A DNA stretch of 52,864 nucleotides from Candidatus Hadersleviella danica. GTDB lineage: Bacteria; Chloroflexota; Anaerolineae; Promineifilales; Promineifilaceae. The position numbers and the translations under genes were made by a program. Of this stretch, positions 21,375-30,759 are shown in pieces; positions within the stretch are counted from its first letter, which is position 1; the number at the start of each line of letters is the position of its first letter. The DNA is taken from positions 1 to 52,864 of the forward strand of contig JADJSZ010000046.1 in the NCBI GenBank assembly GCA_016711405.1, written 5' to 3'. Under the pieces are notes generated by a model. It worked only from the letters and a program-made list of their open reading frames with translations, was not told where the DNA came from and did not search any database.

Positions 21375-22033
21375 CTACACTAGCCGCAACTCCCGCGCCT
21401 TCACCACCGCCTGCGTGCGGTCGCGCACGCCGAGTTTGCCCAAGATGTTGGTCACATGGTTCTTCACCGTGCCTTCGGTGATAAACAGCTTGGCCGCGAC
21501 CTCCTTGTTGCTCGCCCCCGTGCAGATGAGCGACAAAATCTCGAGTTCGCGCTCGGAAAGCGGCTCTTCAAGGGGGAGCGGCACGGCCGTGCTCGGCCCC
21601 GTCCCCCGCGTCAGTTGGGCAATCACCTTGGCCGCCACCGAAGGTTGCAGGAACGATTCGCCGTTGTAAGTGGCCCGAATCGCCTCCACCAGCTTCTCCG
21701 AGGCCACATCTTTGAGCAAATAACCCACCGCCCCCGCCCGCAACCCCTCAAAAATGTGTTCGTCATCGTCAAACGTGGTCAGCACAATGACCCGTGCCGA
21801 GGGGCATTCTTCTTGCAGATGGCGGGTGGCGGCCACCCCATCGAGAATGGGCATCCGCAAATCCATCAACACCACATCGGGCTGGAGCAACACAGCTTGG
21901 GCAATCGCCTCACGGCCGTTGCCCGCCTCCCCACCACCTCCAAATCTTCCCAAACGGAAAGCAACGTGCCCAACCCCTCCCGAAAGAGCGATTGGTCATC
22001 CACAATTAAAACGCGAATTTTGTCACTGTTCAT
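21375..22033 (-). CDS. NarL/FixJ-type response regulator, one frameshift
   Basis: A two-component transcription regulator. The receiver domain starts MNSDKIRVLIVDDQSLFREG (start ATG 22033), with acidic pocket DD and phospho-acceptor Asp in VVLMDLRMP. Switch residues are Thr in IVLTTFDDD and Lys in YLLKD. The C-terminal LuxR HTH is LSERELEILSLICTG...NKEVAAKLFITEGTVKNHV. The frame breaks near 21929-21932, where a run of four C on the plus strand should have five to give VVGEAGNGREA. Joined length is about 219 residues, normal for the family. No histidine kinase gene is adjacent, so its partner is unknown. Confidence 0.9.
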
Positions 22034-22083
22034 GGCTATAATTGGGGCTTTAAGCTGTAAGCCATAAGCAAACTCGTAAGCAA

Positions 22084-22112
22084 TACTCAGCACTCAGCAC
22101 TCAGCACTCAAT
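22084..22112. repeat. CAGCACT heptamer repeats in a divergent gap
   Basis: Four tandem copies of actcagc-type words lie between the response regulator and the EamA transporter. They are the same word as at 7270-7290 and 40175-40248. Confidence 0.6.
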
Positions 22113-22130
22113 CATACCCTTTCCCCAACG

Positions 22131-22993
22131 ATGAACCCAACCAACCGCGCCACCTTGGTCGGCAGTACGGCCGTGCTTATGTGGGCCACCCTCGCCCTCC
22201 TCACCCGCCTCAGCGGCGAATTGCCCCCTTCCAACTCACGGCAATGGCCTTCACCATCGCCTTTTTCATCGGCCTTGCCCTGTGGCTCCGCGAAGGGGGT
22301 GGGGTGATGCGCCACCTGCGCCAGCCGCCCCATGTGTGGCTGTTGGGCGTGGGGGGGCTGTTCGGCTACCACTTCTTCTATTTTGTCGCTCTCGGCAATG
22401 CCCCAGCGGTGGAGGCGAGCCTGATTGCCTATTTGTGGCCGTTGCTCATTGTGGTCTTGGCGGCCGTGCTCCTGCGCGAACCGTTGCGCTGGTTTCACCT
22501 TGTCGGGGCGGGATTGGGCTTTGCGGGAGCGGCCGTGTTGGTCACAGGCGGCCGTGGGCTGGCCTTCGACAGCCAATACGCCCTTGGCTATGGGGCGGCG
22601 CTGGTCTGCGCGGCCATCTGGTCGCTCTACTCCGTCCTCTCCCGCAAAGTGGGCGATGTGCCCACCAGTGCGGTGGGCGGCTTTTGCGGGGCAACGGCCG
22701 TGCTCGCCCTCCTCTGCCACCTCCTGCTGGAAGAAACAGTTTGGCCGCAGGGCTGGCAATGGCTGGCTCTGCTCCTGCTTGGCCTTGGCCCCATCGGCGC
22801 CGCCTTTTTCACTTGGGATGTGGGGGTCAAACGGGGTAACATTAGGCTCCTCGGCACACTTTCGTATGCCGCCCCTCTGCTTTCCACCCTCTTGCTCGTC
22901 CTGTTTGGCGAGGCGCAACCGAGTTGGGCACTCGCCGTGGCTTGTGTGCTCATTGTGGGCGGCGCGGCCGTGGCCAGCCAGAGGGATGTGTAA
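22131..22993 (+). CDS. EamA/DMT-family transporter, one frameshift
   Basis: An inner-membrane drug/metabolite transporter with ten predicted TM helices in two EamA repeats. The true start is ATG 22131 (MNPTNRATLVGSTAVLMWAT). The frame shifts at a run of five C at 22224-22228, which should be six to give LSGELPPFQLTAM. Repeat 1 ends in LLREPLRWFHLVGAGLGFAGAAVLV; repeat 2 ends in LFGEAQPSWALAVACVLIVGGAAVAS, the usual E-P/S signature pair. The sequence resembles YddG-type aromatic amino-acid exporters, but the substrate cannot be told. Confidence 0.87.
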
Positions 22994-23063
22994 AAAGTGA
23001 AAAGTGAGATGTGAAAAGTATGACCATCTCCACCTTTCACCTTTTACCTTTCACTTTTCACTC
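22992..23063. repeat. heptamer-repeat hairpin (AAAGTGA type)
   Basis: The left arm (aaaaagtgaaaagtgagatg) overlaps the EamA stop codon region. The right arm is tttcaccttttacctttcac and continues with cttttcac. It lies just upstream of the nitrilase-like gene. Related hairpins are at 32586-32698, 49700-49758 and 50300-50353. Confidence 0.75.
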
Positions 23064-23077
23064 CTTTAGAGGTATAC

Positions 23078-23923
23078 ATGCGTGAAATAACAATTGGCGC
23101 GGTGCAATTTCGGCCGCAACTGAACGAACCCGAAGAAAACTTAATGAAAATGGCGGCGATGGTGCGCGAAGTGGCCAGCAAAAACAAGTTCGACTTGGTC
23201 GCTTTCCCCGAACTGGCCACCACAGGCGCAGAAAATGGGTTGCACTTTACCGAACTCGCCCAGCGCGTGCCCGGCCCAGCCGTTAATGTGATGGCCAAAC
23301 GAGCCAGCGACTTGAATACGCACATTCTTTTTGGCCTGCCCACCAAGCAAAAGGTGGAGAGCATCATCTACAATGCGGCCGTGCTCATCGGCCCCGATGG
23401 CGACGTGTTTGGCGATTACCGCAAAGTGCATTTGCGCGGCGACGAGCGGCTCCCCTTCCGCGAAGGGTTCAAGTACCGCACCTTCGACACCGATTTTGGC
23501 ACGATTGGGGTGATGCTGGGCTATGAGTTGATGTTCCCCGAAGTCGCCCGCACCTTGGCACTGGAAGGAGCCGAGTTAATCATCTGTTTGGCCAACTGGG
23601 AACGGCCGCTGATGCGCGAATGGCGGGCGTTGTGCATCGCCCGCGCCATCGAAAACAACTGCTTTATCATGGGCGTTAATCGGGTGGGCGAAGACCGCCA
23701 ACTCCAATTTGGCGGCGAATCGGTCATCGTAGACCCATTTGGGGAGGTGGTGGCTCTCATCGAAACCCCTGTAGACCCCGACACAGGGGAAATTGGCGAA
23801 CCCGAGGAGGGGTATTGCGTGGCCAAAATTGATTTGGACATGGTGCGCCAAGCCCGCGAAACAACCCAAAATTTCCAAACCCGTCGGCCGGATACGTATC
23901 GGGCGGTGGTGAAGCGGTATTAG
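23078..23923 (+). CDS. carbon-nitrogen hydrolase (nitrilase) superfamily protein lacking the catalytic cysteine
   Basis: Fold and length (281 residues) match the nitrilase/amidase superfamily. The catalytic Glu (E45, VAFPELATTG) and Lys (K116, DYRKVHLRGDE) are present. The nucleophile position, normally Cys in a C-Y-(D/E)-x-x-F-P-E motif, is Gly148 (GVMLGYELMFPEVAR; codon ggc at 23519-23521). A single T-to-G change would convert tgc to ggc. As read, the protein cannot use the usual thioester chemistry and may be a pseudoenzyme or a sequencing artefact. The start is ATG 23078 with AGAGGT upstream. Substrate class is unknown; N-carbamoyl-amino-acid amidases are the closest look. Confidence 0.85.
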   Translation: MREITIGAVQFRPQLNEPEENLMKMAAMVREVASKNKFDLVAFPELATTGAENGLHFTELAQRVPGPAVNVMAKRASDLNTHILFGLPTKQKVESIIYNAAVLIGPDGDVFGDYRKVHLRGDERLPFREGFKYRTFDTDFGTIGVMLGYELMFPEVARTLALEGAELIICLANWERPLMREWRALCIARAIENNCFIMGVNRVGEDRQLQFGGESVIVDPFGEVVALIETPVDPDTGEIGEPEEGYCVAKIDLDMVRQARETTQNFQTRRPDTYRAVVKRY

Positions 23924-23925
23924 AT

Positions 23926-24005
23926 AGAGGCAGGAGATAGAGATAGAGGAAACACGATACGTTTGCCTACCAGTTACCCCTCTATCTCTATCTCTACACT
24001 CTATC
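23926..24005. repeat. CTCTAT hairpin between convergent genes
   Basis: Arms are agatagagatagagg and cctctatctctatctc. The loop begins gaaacacgata, as at 20517-20618. The right arm contains the proposed stop codon of the histidine phosphatase gene (tag, 24001-24003). Confidence 0.75.
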
Positions 24006-24630
24006 TTAAATGAGCCACCGAGTTAGCAAAGTGGAGCCGCCATTTTTCCCGTTTGGGATGATCCACATATTCAAAGCAGGAAACGGCCGTGTTGGGTGTC
24101 CATACTTAGCACCGCCGCCACATGCCCACGTCGAAAATATGGTCAAACACCATGTCTATCACCCCGCCGTGGCACACCACCATGACGGATTGTTTCTCGT
24201 GCTTGGTCAGTAGTTCTTCGATAAATGTGCCCACACGGGCGCGAAAGTGAATGAGTGCCTCGACATTCTCAACGACGGTGCTGACGGGGGCAAACGGCCG
24301 TTCCGTAGACCAAAAATCGGCGTATTGGTAGGGGAGTTGGTCGTTGGGGAAGGGGTCGTGGTTGCGCTGGTTGTTGCCAATCTCGCGCACGCGGTCATCG
24401 AAATGGGGTTCGAGGCCATAGGCGGCGGCGAGGGGCGCGGCCGTTTCCCGCGCCCGCTTCATCGTACTGCAATAAAGTGCATCGGGGCGGGGGATGTGGA
24501 CGGGAACCCATTCAGCCAGCGATGCCGCTTGCTGTTGCCCCAGTGGGGTCAAGCCCATATCTTTGTTGCCATCGGTCCACTCTTCTAAATTAACATAGCT
24601 CTGGCCGTGGCGAATGAGGTATAGAAACAC
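24001..24630 (-). CDS. histidine phosphatase (phosphoglycerate-mutase-like) with an in-frame TAA
   Basis: Start GTG 24630 is chosen because AAGGAG lies six bases upstream and the protein then opens with FLYLIRHGQS, the phospho-His motif. A second His is in VMVVCHGGVIDMVFDH. The frame meets TAA at 24106-24108 (after GMWRRC). The same frame continues past the stop as VWTPNTAVSCFEYV and HPKREKWRLHFANSVAHL, which is the conserved family C-terminus, ending at 24001. The stop most likely replaces a Glu codon (GAA). The truncated product would lose the last strand and helix. Phosphatase versus mutase activity cannot be told. Confidence 0.8.
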
Positions 24631-25105
24631 GAAAATCTCCTTGTGAAGTGCGAATTGGTTAGTGGTAGGGTTTTTTCGCCATCCGTTTAGTGACAGGTTA
24701 CAAGTGGTAAGGACTGGGGACAAGAGACTTGGGACGTTTGTGCCCTCAAGTCCTTGTCCCCCGTCCGAAAAGATGAGGCTCTGACACGAACTAACTTGTA
24801 ACTGGCAACCCCGTTTAGAGCGAAAAAGCCTTGACCCCAACAATTGTGATGGTGTTATCGGTTTTTCGCCATAAATTAGTCGTCTACCCGAGTTATTGGG
24901 CTGTCAACAGACTGCCCCAAACACCTAATGTGCTACAATCAGGGCTGTCAAATCCCAGCCTATGAGGGATGGTCGGCAGACCGCCCCGCACATCTAAAAA
25001 GCGAGAAACAGGAGATAAAGATAGAGGGGAACATAGTCGTTTGGCCAACCAAGAAGCCCTCTATCTCTATCTCTACCCTCTATCTTCTCACCCACAGGAA
25101 ACCCC
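24631..25105. other. long gap with two nested repeat hairpins and possible GcvT promoter
   Basis: A nested inverted repeat lies at about 24697-24800 (outer arms gttacaagt / acttgtaac, inner arms of ggactgg/gtcccc words). A CTCTAT hairpin lies at 25008-25088, just before the GcvT-like start. Between them, tacaat at about 24934 resembles a -10 box, but no good -35 is at the right distance. I see no gene and no riboswitch. Confidence 0.5.
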
Positions 25106-26302
25106 ATGACCGAACGACGCTCGCCACTATACGACATTCATCTTCGCACCGCTTCGCAAATGGTAAAGGGGGGCGGAGCCTACATGTTCCCCCTCACCTA
25201 CACCTCCGAAGTAGAGGAACACATCAACACGCGCACCCATGTCGGCCTGCAAGATTTATCTTCGATGGGCGAACTCGACATTAAAGGGCCAGCGGCCGAA
25301 CGCCTGCTCTCCCGCCTGCTCGTCAACCACGTCTACGAGATGCACCCCGGCCAAGTGCGCTACTCCACCCTCTGCAACGACGAAGGGTACATCATAGACG
25401 ACATCACCATCTACAAGTTCAGCGACGAGCATTTTATGCTGGTGACGAGTTCCGCCACCCGCCAAAAAACGGCCGATTGGGTCAAATCCCACGCCGTCGG
25501 CTTGGGCGTGTATGTCACCGACCAAAGCGCGGCCGTGGCTCTGCTCTCCGTCCAAGGCCCCCGCTCGCTGGCCTACCTCAAATCGGTCGTGCAAGATGTG
25601 AACTTAGACCGCCTGCGCTTCTTCCGCTTCACCAACGCCACCATCAACGAGACGCGGCTGGTCATCTCCCGCACGGGCTACACGGGCGAATTGGGCTACG
25701 AACTCTATGTGCCCGCCGATGAAGCGGCCGTGTTGTGGGAGTTCATCACCCGCACGGGGCGAGAGTTTGGCTTGCGGCCGTATGGCGCGGCGGCCATGCA
25801 AAGCCTGCGCATCGAAAAGGCGTTCCCGCTGGCGGGGCCAGACATTGACGGCACCCAAACCCCGTTCCATGTAGGGAGCTTGCACCAATACATCGCCTTC
25901 ACCAAACGGGAGTTTGTCGGCCGTGAGGCGCTCTTGCGCTGGCAAGATGCGGGGCTAGATGAGCGTTGGGTGGGCTTGGAATTGGCGGGCGAACTGCCCG
26001 CCAAACTGGGCGACCCGATTTACAGCGTGGCCAACATCTCCTCCTTTCGGGGCAAGCAGTACAGCGGCCCCGAAGCGGCCACCTATTTCGACCGCGAAGA
26101 GGCGGGGCGGGTAGAAGTCGGCCGCATCACCTCCAGCGCCAAGGGGCACACCGTCGGCAAAGTGCTCGCCTTGGGCTATGTCCAGTCAGCCATGCGTGGC
26201 CAGGCCAAGCTGTTGGTCAATGTCGGCGGTCGGCCGACCCTCGCCACCATCGTCCCCACCCCCTTCTTTGCCCCCACAGGGGCGCGGCTACGCACCAAAT
26301 AA
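25106..26302 (+). CDS. GcvT-like aminomethyltransferase / dimethylglycine-oxidase-type folate-binding protein
   Basis: A 398-residue protein of the GcvT (glycine cleavage T) family that moves a one-carbon unit from an N-methyl substrate to tetrahydrofolate. Recognisable stretches are HVGLQDLSSMGELDIKGP, the folate-binding pattern SRTGYTGELGYELYV, and a C-terminal GcvT barrel (VGKVLALGYV...). No P, H or L proteins of the glycine cleavage system are nearby. Instead the next gene is a sarcosine-oxidase-like flavoprotein 83 bp downstream on the same strand. This fits demethylation of sarcosine or dimethylglycine with capture of the methyl group, but that pathway is inferred. The start has CAGGAAA upstream. 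The gene is intact. Confidence 0.87.
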   Translation: MTERRSPLYDIHLRTASQMVKGGGAYMFPLTYTSEVEEHINTRTHVGLQDLSSMGELDIKGPAAERLLSRLLVNHVYEMHPGQVRYSTLCNDEGYIIDDITIYKFSDEHFMLVTSSATRQKTADWVKSHAVGLGVYVTDQSAAVALLSVQGPRSLAYLKSVVQDVNLDRLRFFRFTNATINETRLVISRTGYTGELGYELYVPADEAAVLWEFITRTGREFGLRPYGAAAMQSLRIEKAFPLAGPDIDGTQTPFHVGSLHQYIAFTKREFVGREALLRWQDAGLDERWVGLELAGELPAKLGDPIYSVANISSFRGKQYSGPEAATYFDREEAGRVEVGRITSSAKGHTVGKVLALGYVQSAMRGQAKLLVNVGGRPTLATIVPTPFFAPTGARLRTK

Positions 26303-26385
26303 TTGAGAATTGAACAATGGTTAATGATTAATCCTTGGCTAATCTGTTTTACTCATAATTCATTTCTCATTACTCATTCAAAATC

Positions 26386-27616
26386 ATGGTCGTTTATCCA
26401 AAACATTACAACGTCATCGTCGCGGGGGTGGGGGGCATGGGCAGTGCCACCTGCTACCAACTGGCCAAGCGGGGCTTGCGCGTGCTGGGGCTGGAGAAGT
26501 TCGACATCCCCCACGACTTAGGCTCTTCCCACGGCTACACCCGCATCATCCGCCTCGCCTATTACGAGCATCCTTCCTATGTGATGATGCTCAAACGCGC
26601 CTATGAATTGTGGGACGAAATCGAAAAGCTGACGGGCGAGAAAATCTTCTACCGCACAGGCTCGATAGACGCCGGGCCAGCGGATAGCTGGGTGTTCAAG
26701 GGGTCGTTTCAGTCGTGCATCGAACATGGGCTAGACCATGAGGTGCTGACGGGGCAGGAACTCCAAAAGCGGTTCCCCGGCTACCACTTCCCGCACGACA
26801 GCATGGCTTTGTACCAAAAAGATGGCGGCTTTATCACGCCCGAGCGGGCGACGGTGGGCTTTGTGGAGGCGGCGCACCATTACGGGGCGGAGATTCACGG
26901 CCGTGAAGAAGTCCTCGAGTACCACCCCACGGCCGAGGGGGGCGTGCGCGTCCGCACCACCCGCGCCGAATACACGGCCGACCACCTCGTCATCACCGCC
27001 GGGGCGTGGAACGCCAAGCTAATGCCCAGTTTGCAAGGGCTGGCCGTGCCCGAGCGGCAAGTCCTCATCTGGATGCAACCCCAACGCCCCGAACATTTTC
27101 GGCTAGACACCTTTCCCGTCTTCAACTGTTTGGTGGATGAGGGGCGTTTTTACGGCTTCCCCGTCTATGGCGTGCCCGGCTTTAAGTTTGGCAAATACCA
27201 CCATCTGCAAGAACAGGGTGTGCCTGAGAGCTTTGACTTTGAGCCAAACGAGCGCGATGAACAGGCGTTGCGCGAGTTTGCGGACCGCTATTCCCCACGG
27301 CCGCTACCCCACCATGACTCTTAAAGCGTGTATGTTCACCAACTCGCCCGATGGCCACTTTATCATTGGGCATCACCCCAACATGGAGCAGGTGACGTTT
27401 GCGGCGGGCTTCACGGGGCACGGCTATAAATTCGCCAGTGTCATCGGCGAAATCATGGCCGATTTGGCCCAGCGGGGGTATACGCGGCACGATATTTCGC
27501 TGTTTGACCCAGCGCGGTTTGGGAGAGCGGGGGTGAGAGGCAGAGCAGGGGAGCAGGGGAGCAGGGGAGCAGGGGAGCAGAGGGTGCGGCTGGGGCCGGG
27601 GCACGGCCGTCAGTAA
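26386..27616 (+). CDS. monomeric sarcosine oxidase-like FAD oxidoreductase, one frameshift
   Basis: Oxidises an N-methyl amino acid using FAD. The N-terminal Rossmann motif is NVIVAGVGGMGSATCYQLAKRG. The FAD-linkage Cys region appears after the shift as TLKACMFTNSPDGHFIIG, and GFTGHGYKF is the usual C-terminal FAD contact. The frame shift is near 27290-27305. The family normally ends near DISLFDPARFG. Here about 28 extra residues follow, encoded by an 8-bp tandem repeat (27543-27582) and rich in Gly/Arg/Glu. The gene follows the GcvT-like gene on the same strand and the two probably act together. Confidence 0.87.
27543..27582. repeat. 8-bp tandem repeat (GAGCAGGG), five units, inside a coding end
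   Basis: Five contiguous units of gagcaggg (the last gagcagag) lie in the tail of the sarcosine-oxidase-like gene. Because 8 is not a multiple of 3, a change in copy number would shift the reading frame of the tail and move the stop codon. Confidence 0.8.
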
Positions 27617-27952
27617 CTATAAAGATACGACTGACCCGTGGCATTGGCAGGCGGAAAATGTGGAGCCGTTTTGGTAATGTAGCCCGCTTCACCTACTCCC
27701 ATCCGCTCAGTAACCATTCAGATAGAGATAAAGAAGTAAATAGTGAGTAGTGAGTAGTAAGTAGTTCCCTACTACTCACTACTCACTACTCACTTTTCAT
27801 CCATGAGTATGTGACAACCCTCATACCCCTCTATCTCTATTTCTACCTCTAGCCAGATATTCCCCCCAACAGATACAACCCGCTGGGGCAAACGTATACA
27901 AAGACATAGCAACTGATTTGGATTGGCCAGTTAACCCCTAGGAGTTTGTTCC
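27617..27952. other. gap with a GTAGTGA hairpin upstream of the secreted Cys-repeat protein
   Basis: The hairpin at about 27731-27797 has arms gtgagtagtgagtagtaagt and ctactcactactcactactc, separated by a few bases. CTCTAT words flank it. The ribosome site TAGGAG lies eight bases before the next start. No promoter is clear and I see no gene. Confidence 0.6.
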
Positions 27953-30399
27953 ATGCGTAAGTTATTTCTCATTCCCTTCACCTTTGGCTTGGCTGTGGTG
28001 GCAAGTTGGCTGTGGTACAGCACCCTCACGGCCGCCGCTCTGCCCAGCACCCCCGTACCCACCTACAACCTGACGGAACTCGCGGCCGAGCAAGCTCCCA
28101 CCCTCACCCAACTAACCATTGGTGAAAAAAGCACCCTGCCCGAACAACGCATGGGGCAATTGCCCTTGCCCAGCCACGGCCGTGCCCCGCACACCACCAC
28201 CCCAGCCGACCTTTCGGCCTATGTGGTGAATAGCCGTGATTTGCCCGACTGTTTTAACTTTACAGCAACGGCCGTCATTACCATTGCCCCCAACACCCCC
28301 GTTAACACCTGCTACTTCATCGCCAACACCTCGGCCGATTTACCCCTCACCACCCACACCCTCACCACCACCCTCGATGGTTTTCTGCTCGATGAATACC
28401 CCTTATGCACTGATGCCCAACCAAATGCTCTACCTGCTTCGCGCCCACACAGTGCCCACCACGACCGTGGTGCAGGCGCGGTGGACAACGCAAGATGCAG
28501 GGGGCAATGTTTACACCGATGTGGCCACCACCACCATCATTGTAGACCCCAATTTCCCCGTTCTGCCCGTAGCCGCCATTTACCCTGCCAGTACAGTTGG
28601 GGCACATTCCTACCAATACCCCAACACGGTCATCACCCACTATCTCACCATTTATAACTATGGCACAGGGATGGTGGAATGGAGCCAAACGGAGTGCGCC
28701 CAACCCACGGCCGCTTGGCTCAGCCTTAGCCCCACTTCAGGAGCAGTTTCCTCCAGCGGCCCTGTCAATGTTGGGGTTATCTTGGATGCCACGGGCATCA
28801 CCACCACAGGCATTTACACGACACCCTTCTGCTTAACCACCAACGACCCCGCCCAGCCACTCGTGCAACGCACGGCCGTGATGCGTATCTTGGGCGAACC
28901 CACAGGCGGCATAGATTTTGAGCTAACGCTCAGCCTTGAATCGTTTGTGTGTGGCGAAACCGACCAAATCACCACCACCACCAACATGCCCGTTACCCTG
29001 TGCTACACCCTTTTCAACGGCACCGATACCATCCTAACCGAGCATTTTGTGCAAGACCCCCGCTTGGGCAATGTCACCATCCAAGCAATGGTGCTACCCG
29101 GCAAAGTGTGCAATATGTGGCCGACTTCTTCTTCTTCCAAACCGAAACGGTCACAACCACATGGAGTTCTAGCAACGGCCAAGGCGCTTTGTTTAGCGAT
29201 ACAGATACGGCCGTCATTACCACCGAAGATGTTGGCCCCATTGCCCAAATCTCCCCGCTGGCTTTGCAAAGTACCCAAATCACCAACACCGTGCGTGCCC
29301 AGCTATTGATTGTGGAAAACTTGGGCACAGGCTCGCTCGATTGGTCGCTAGATGGGTGCAGTGGCACATGGCCCACATGGCTCTCGGCCGTGCCCGATAC
29401 AGGCAGTGTCATCTGGCCCGCCTACCAAGGAGTGGAAGTGTTGTTCGATAGCACAGGCTTGGCCGTAGGCCAATACACGGCCGACATCTGCTTCACCAGC
29501 AACGATGGCTTGAGCAACACCCCCATCACTATCCCCGTCACCCTCAATGTCATCAACAGCCTCACCGATTTGTTCACCTTCCAAAAAGGGGTGACGGATG
29601 ATCTAAACGATTGTAGCACGGCCGAAACACTCCCCAACTTGCCCCCCACCATCACTGTCACCGCAGGGAGCTTGGTCCATTACTGCTATGTCCTCACCAA
29701 CATCACCTCGGCCGAAGTCCTCGAGCGGCACGATGTGCTGGACGATGTGTATGGCGTATTGGCTGAAAATCTCCACTTCTCTCTTTACCCAGAAGAGTTT
29801 ATTGTCTTCTACCTGACCGCCCAAATCAGCGAAACAGTCACCAGCACCACCTCATGGACAGGGTATACCCCCGAAGGCTTGTTCCAAACTTCGCTGGGCA
29901 CAACCACTGTTTTTGTGGCGGGCGATACACCTCCCACCCCCGAACCAACGGCAACTCCAGAACCCTCCCCACCCCTTCAGTAACACCCACGCCGACCACA
30001 GGCACGGCCGCTATCGCCCTTGATGTCACCGTAGGTCTCGACCCCACCACCTGTGCCACGGCCGATGAACTCTTCCTCGACACCATCCCCGCCGCTGGGC
30101 AAAGCGTGACCTATTGCTACACCATTACCAACGTGGGCACAATGCCCTTGGCATGGCACAATGTGGAAGACACGGCCGAGGGGATGCTCATGCAGGGCGT
30201 GCAAACGCCGCTGGGGGTGGGACAAAGCTACACCCTGCTCCGCACCACCACCCTCACCCACGCCCAAGCCGTCACCACCACATGGCACGCCTACAACGAA
30301 GCCCGCGCGGGTAGCCCCTCCGCCACGGCCGCCGACACCATCCACATTCACACCACGGCCGCCTCCCACACCCTCTATCTACCCTTGGTCACTCGCTAA
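27953..30399 (+). CDS. large secreted Cys-repeat protein with YLPLVTR tail (three frameshifts)
   Basis: Secreted (signal peptide MRKLFLIPFTFGLAVVASWLW...LTAAA). Once joined across shifts near 28390, 29110 and 29970, it contains four similar units of about 110 residues. Each has a Cys, a second Cys-Tyr strand (VNTCYFIAN, VTLCYTLFN, VHYCYVLTN, VTYCYTITN) and a later TVTTTW strand. Between them are two BACON/ASPM-like Ig domains (NYGTGMVEWSQTEC..., NLGTGSLDWSLDGC...). A TPEPTATPEP linker leads to the last unit, and the C-terminus is HTLYLPLVTR. The paired Cys suggest one disulfide per unit. The architecture is not one I can name; an extracellular structural or adhesive role is inferred. Confidence 0.75.
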
Positions 30400-30430
30400 G
30401 GCTCGCCAACTTTGCGGATGCGAGATGAAC

Positions 30431-30458
30431 GTAGTGGCGCAATAAATTGCGCCACTAC
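30431..30458. terminator. 12-bp hairpin after the secreted protein
   Basis: Arms gtagtggcgcaa and ttgcgccactac enclose taaa, 31 bp past the stop codon. It may help terminate transcription or stabilise the 3' end, but no T tract follows. Confidence 0.55.
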
Positions 30459-30486
30459 TCATGGAGAAGACACCTTTGGTGTAAAT

Positions 30487-30522
30487 AAAAAGGGGTGTTT
30501 GCAATTGCAAACACCCCTTTTT
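30487..30522. terminator. bidirectional terminator, perfect 18-bp palindrome
   Basis: The palindrome spans 30487-30522 without a loop-forming mismatch (arms aaaaaggggtgtttgcaa and ttgcaaacaccccttttt). It has A5 and T5 ends, so it can stop transcription from both the secreted-protein gene (plus) and pspC (minus). Confidence 0.9.
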
Positions 30523-30546
30523 GTTCCTTGCTCATTGTCACTTGCC

Positions 30547-30718
30547 CTACGCTTTCGGCATGAGTATGGCGAGGATGATGTAAGGGACAATACCCACCCC
30601 AGCCGAGACCAGAGAACAGGAAAACCAGCCGCACCACAAGGGGGCTGATGTTGTAGCGGGCGGCAATGCCCCCGCAAACACCCAACAGAATACCATTTTG
30701 TCGTTTTAATCCGTCCAT
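30547..30718 (-). CDS. PspC-domain membrane protein, one frameshift
   Basis: A small phage-shock-protein C-like protein of about 57 residues. It starts MDGLKRQNGILLGVCGGIAA, the family opening, then RYNISPLVVRLVFLFSGLGWG. After a one-base shift in a run of G near 30600 the membrane segment reads VGIVPYIILAILMPKA and stops at 30547-30549. Stand-alone PspC domains are common envelope-stress or uncharacterised membrane proteins. No pspA or pspB is nearby. Confidence 0.75.
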
Positions 30719-30759
30719 CGTATCACCTTTAACCTTTGTTTGCTGAAAGGGGGGGGGGC

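Noticed and set aside
24631..25105. A glycine riboswitch before the GcvT-like gene
   Set aside because: I found no tandem aptamer pattern; the leader is occupied by repeat hairpins.
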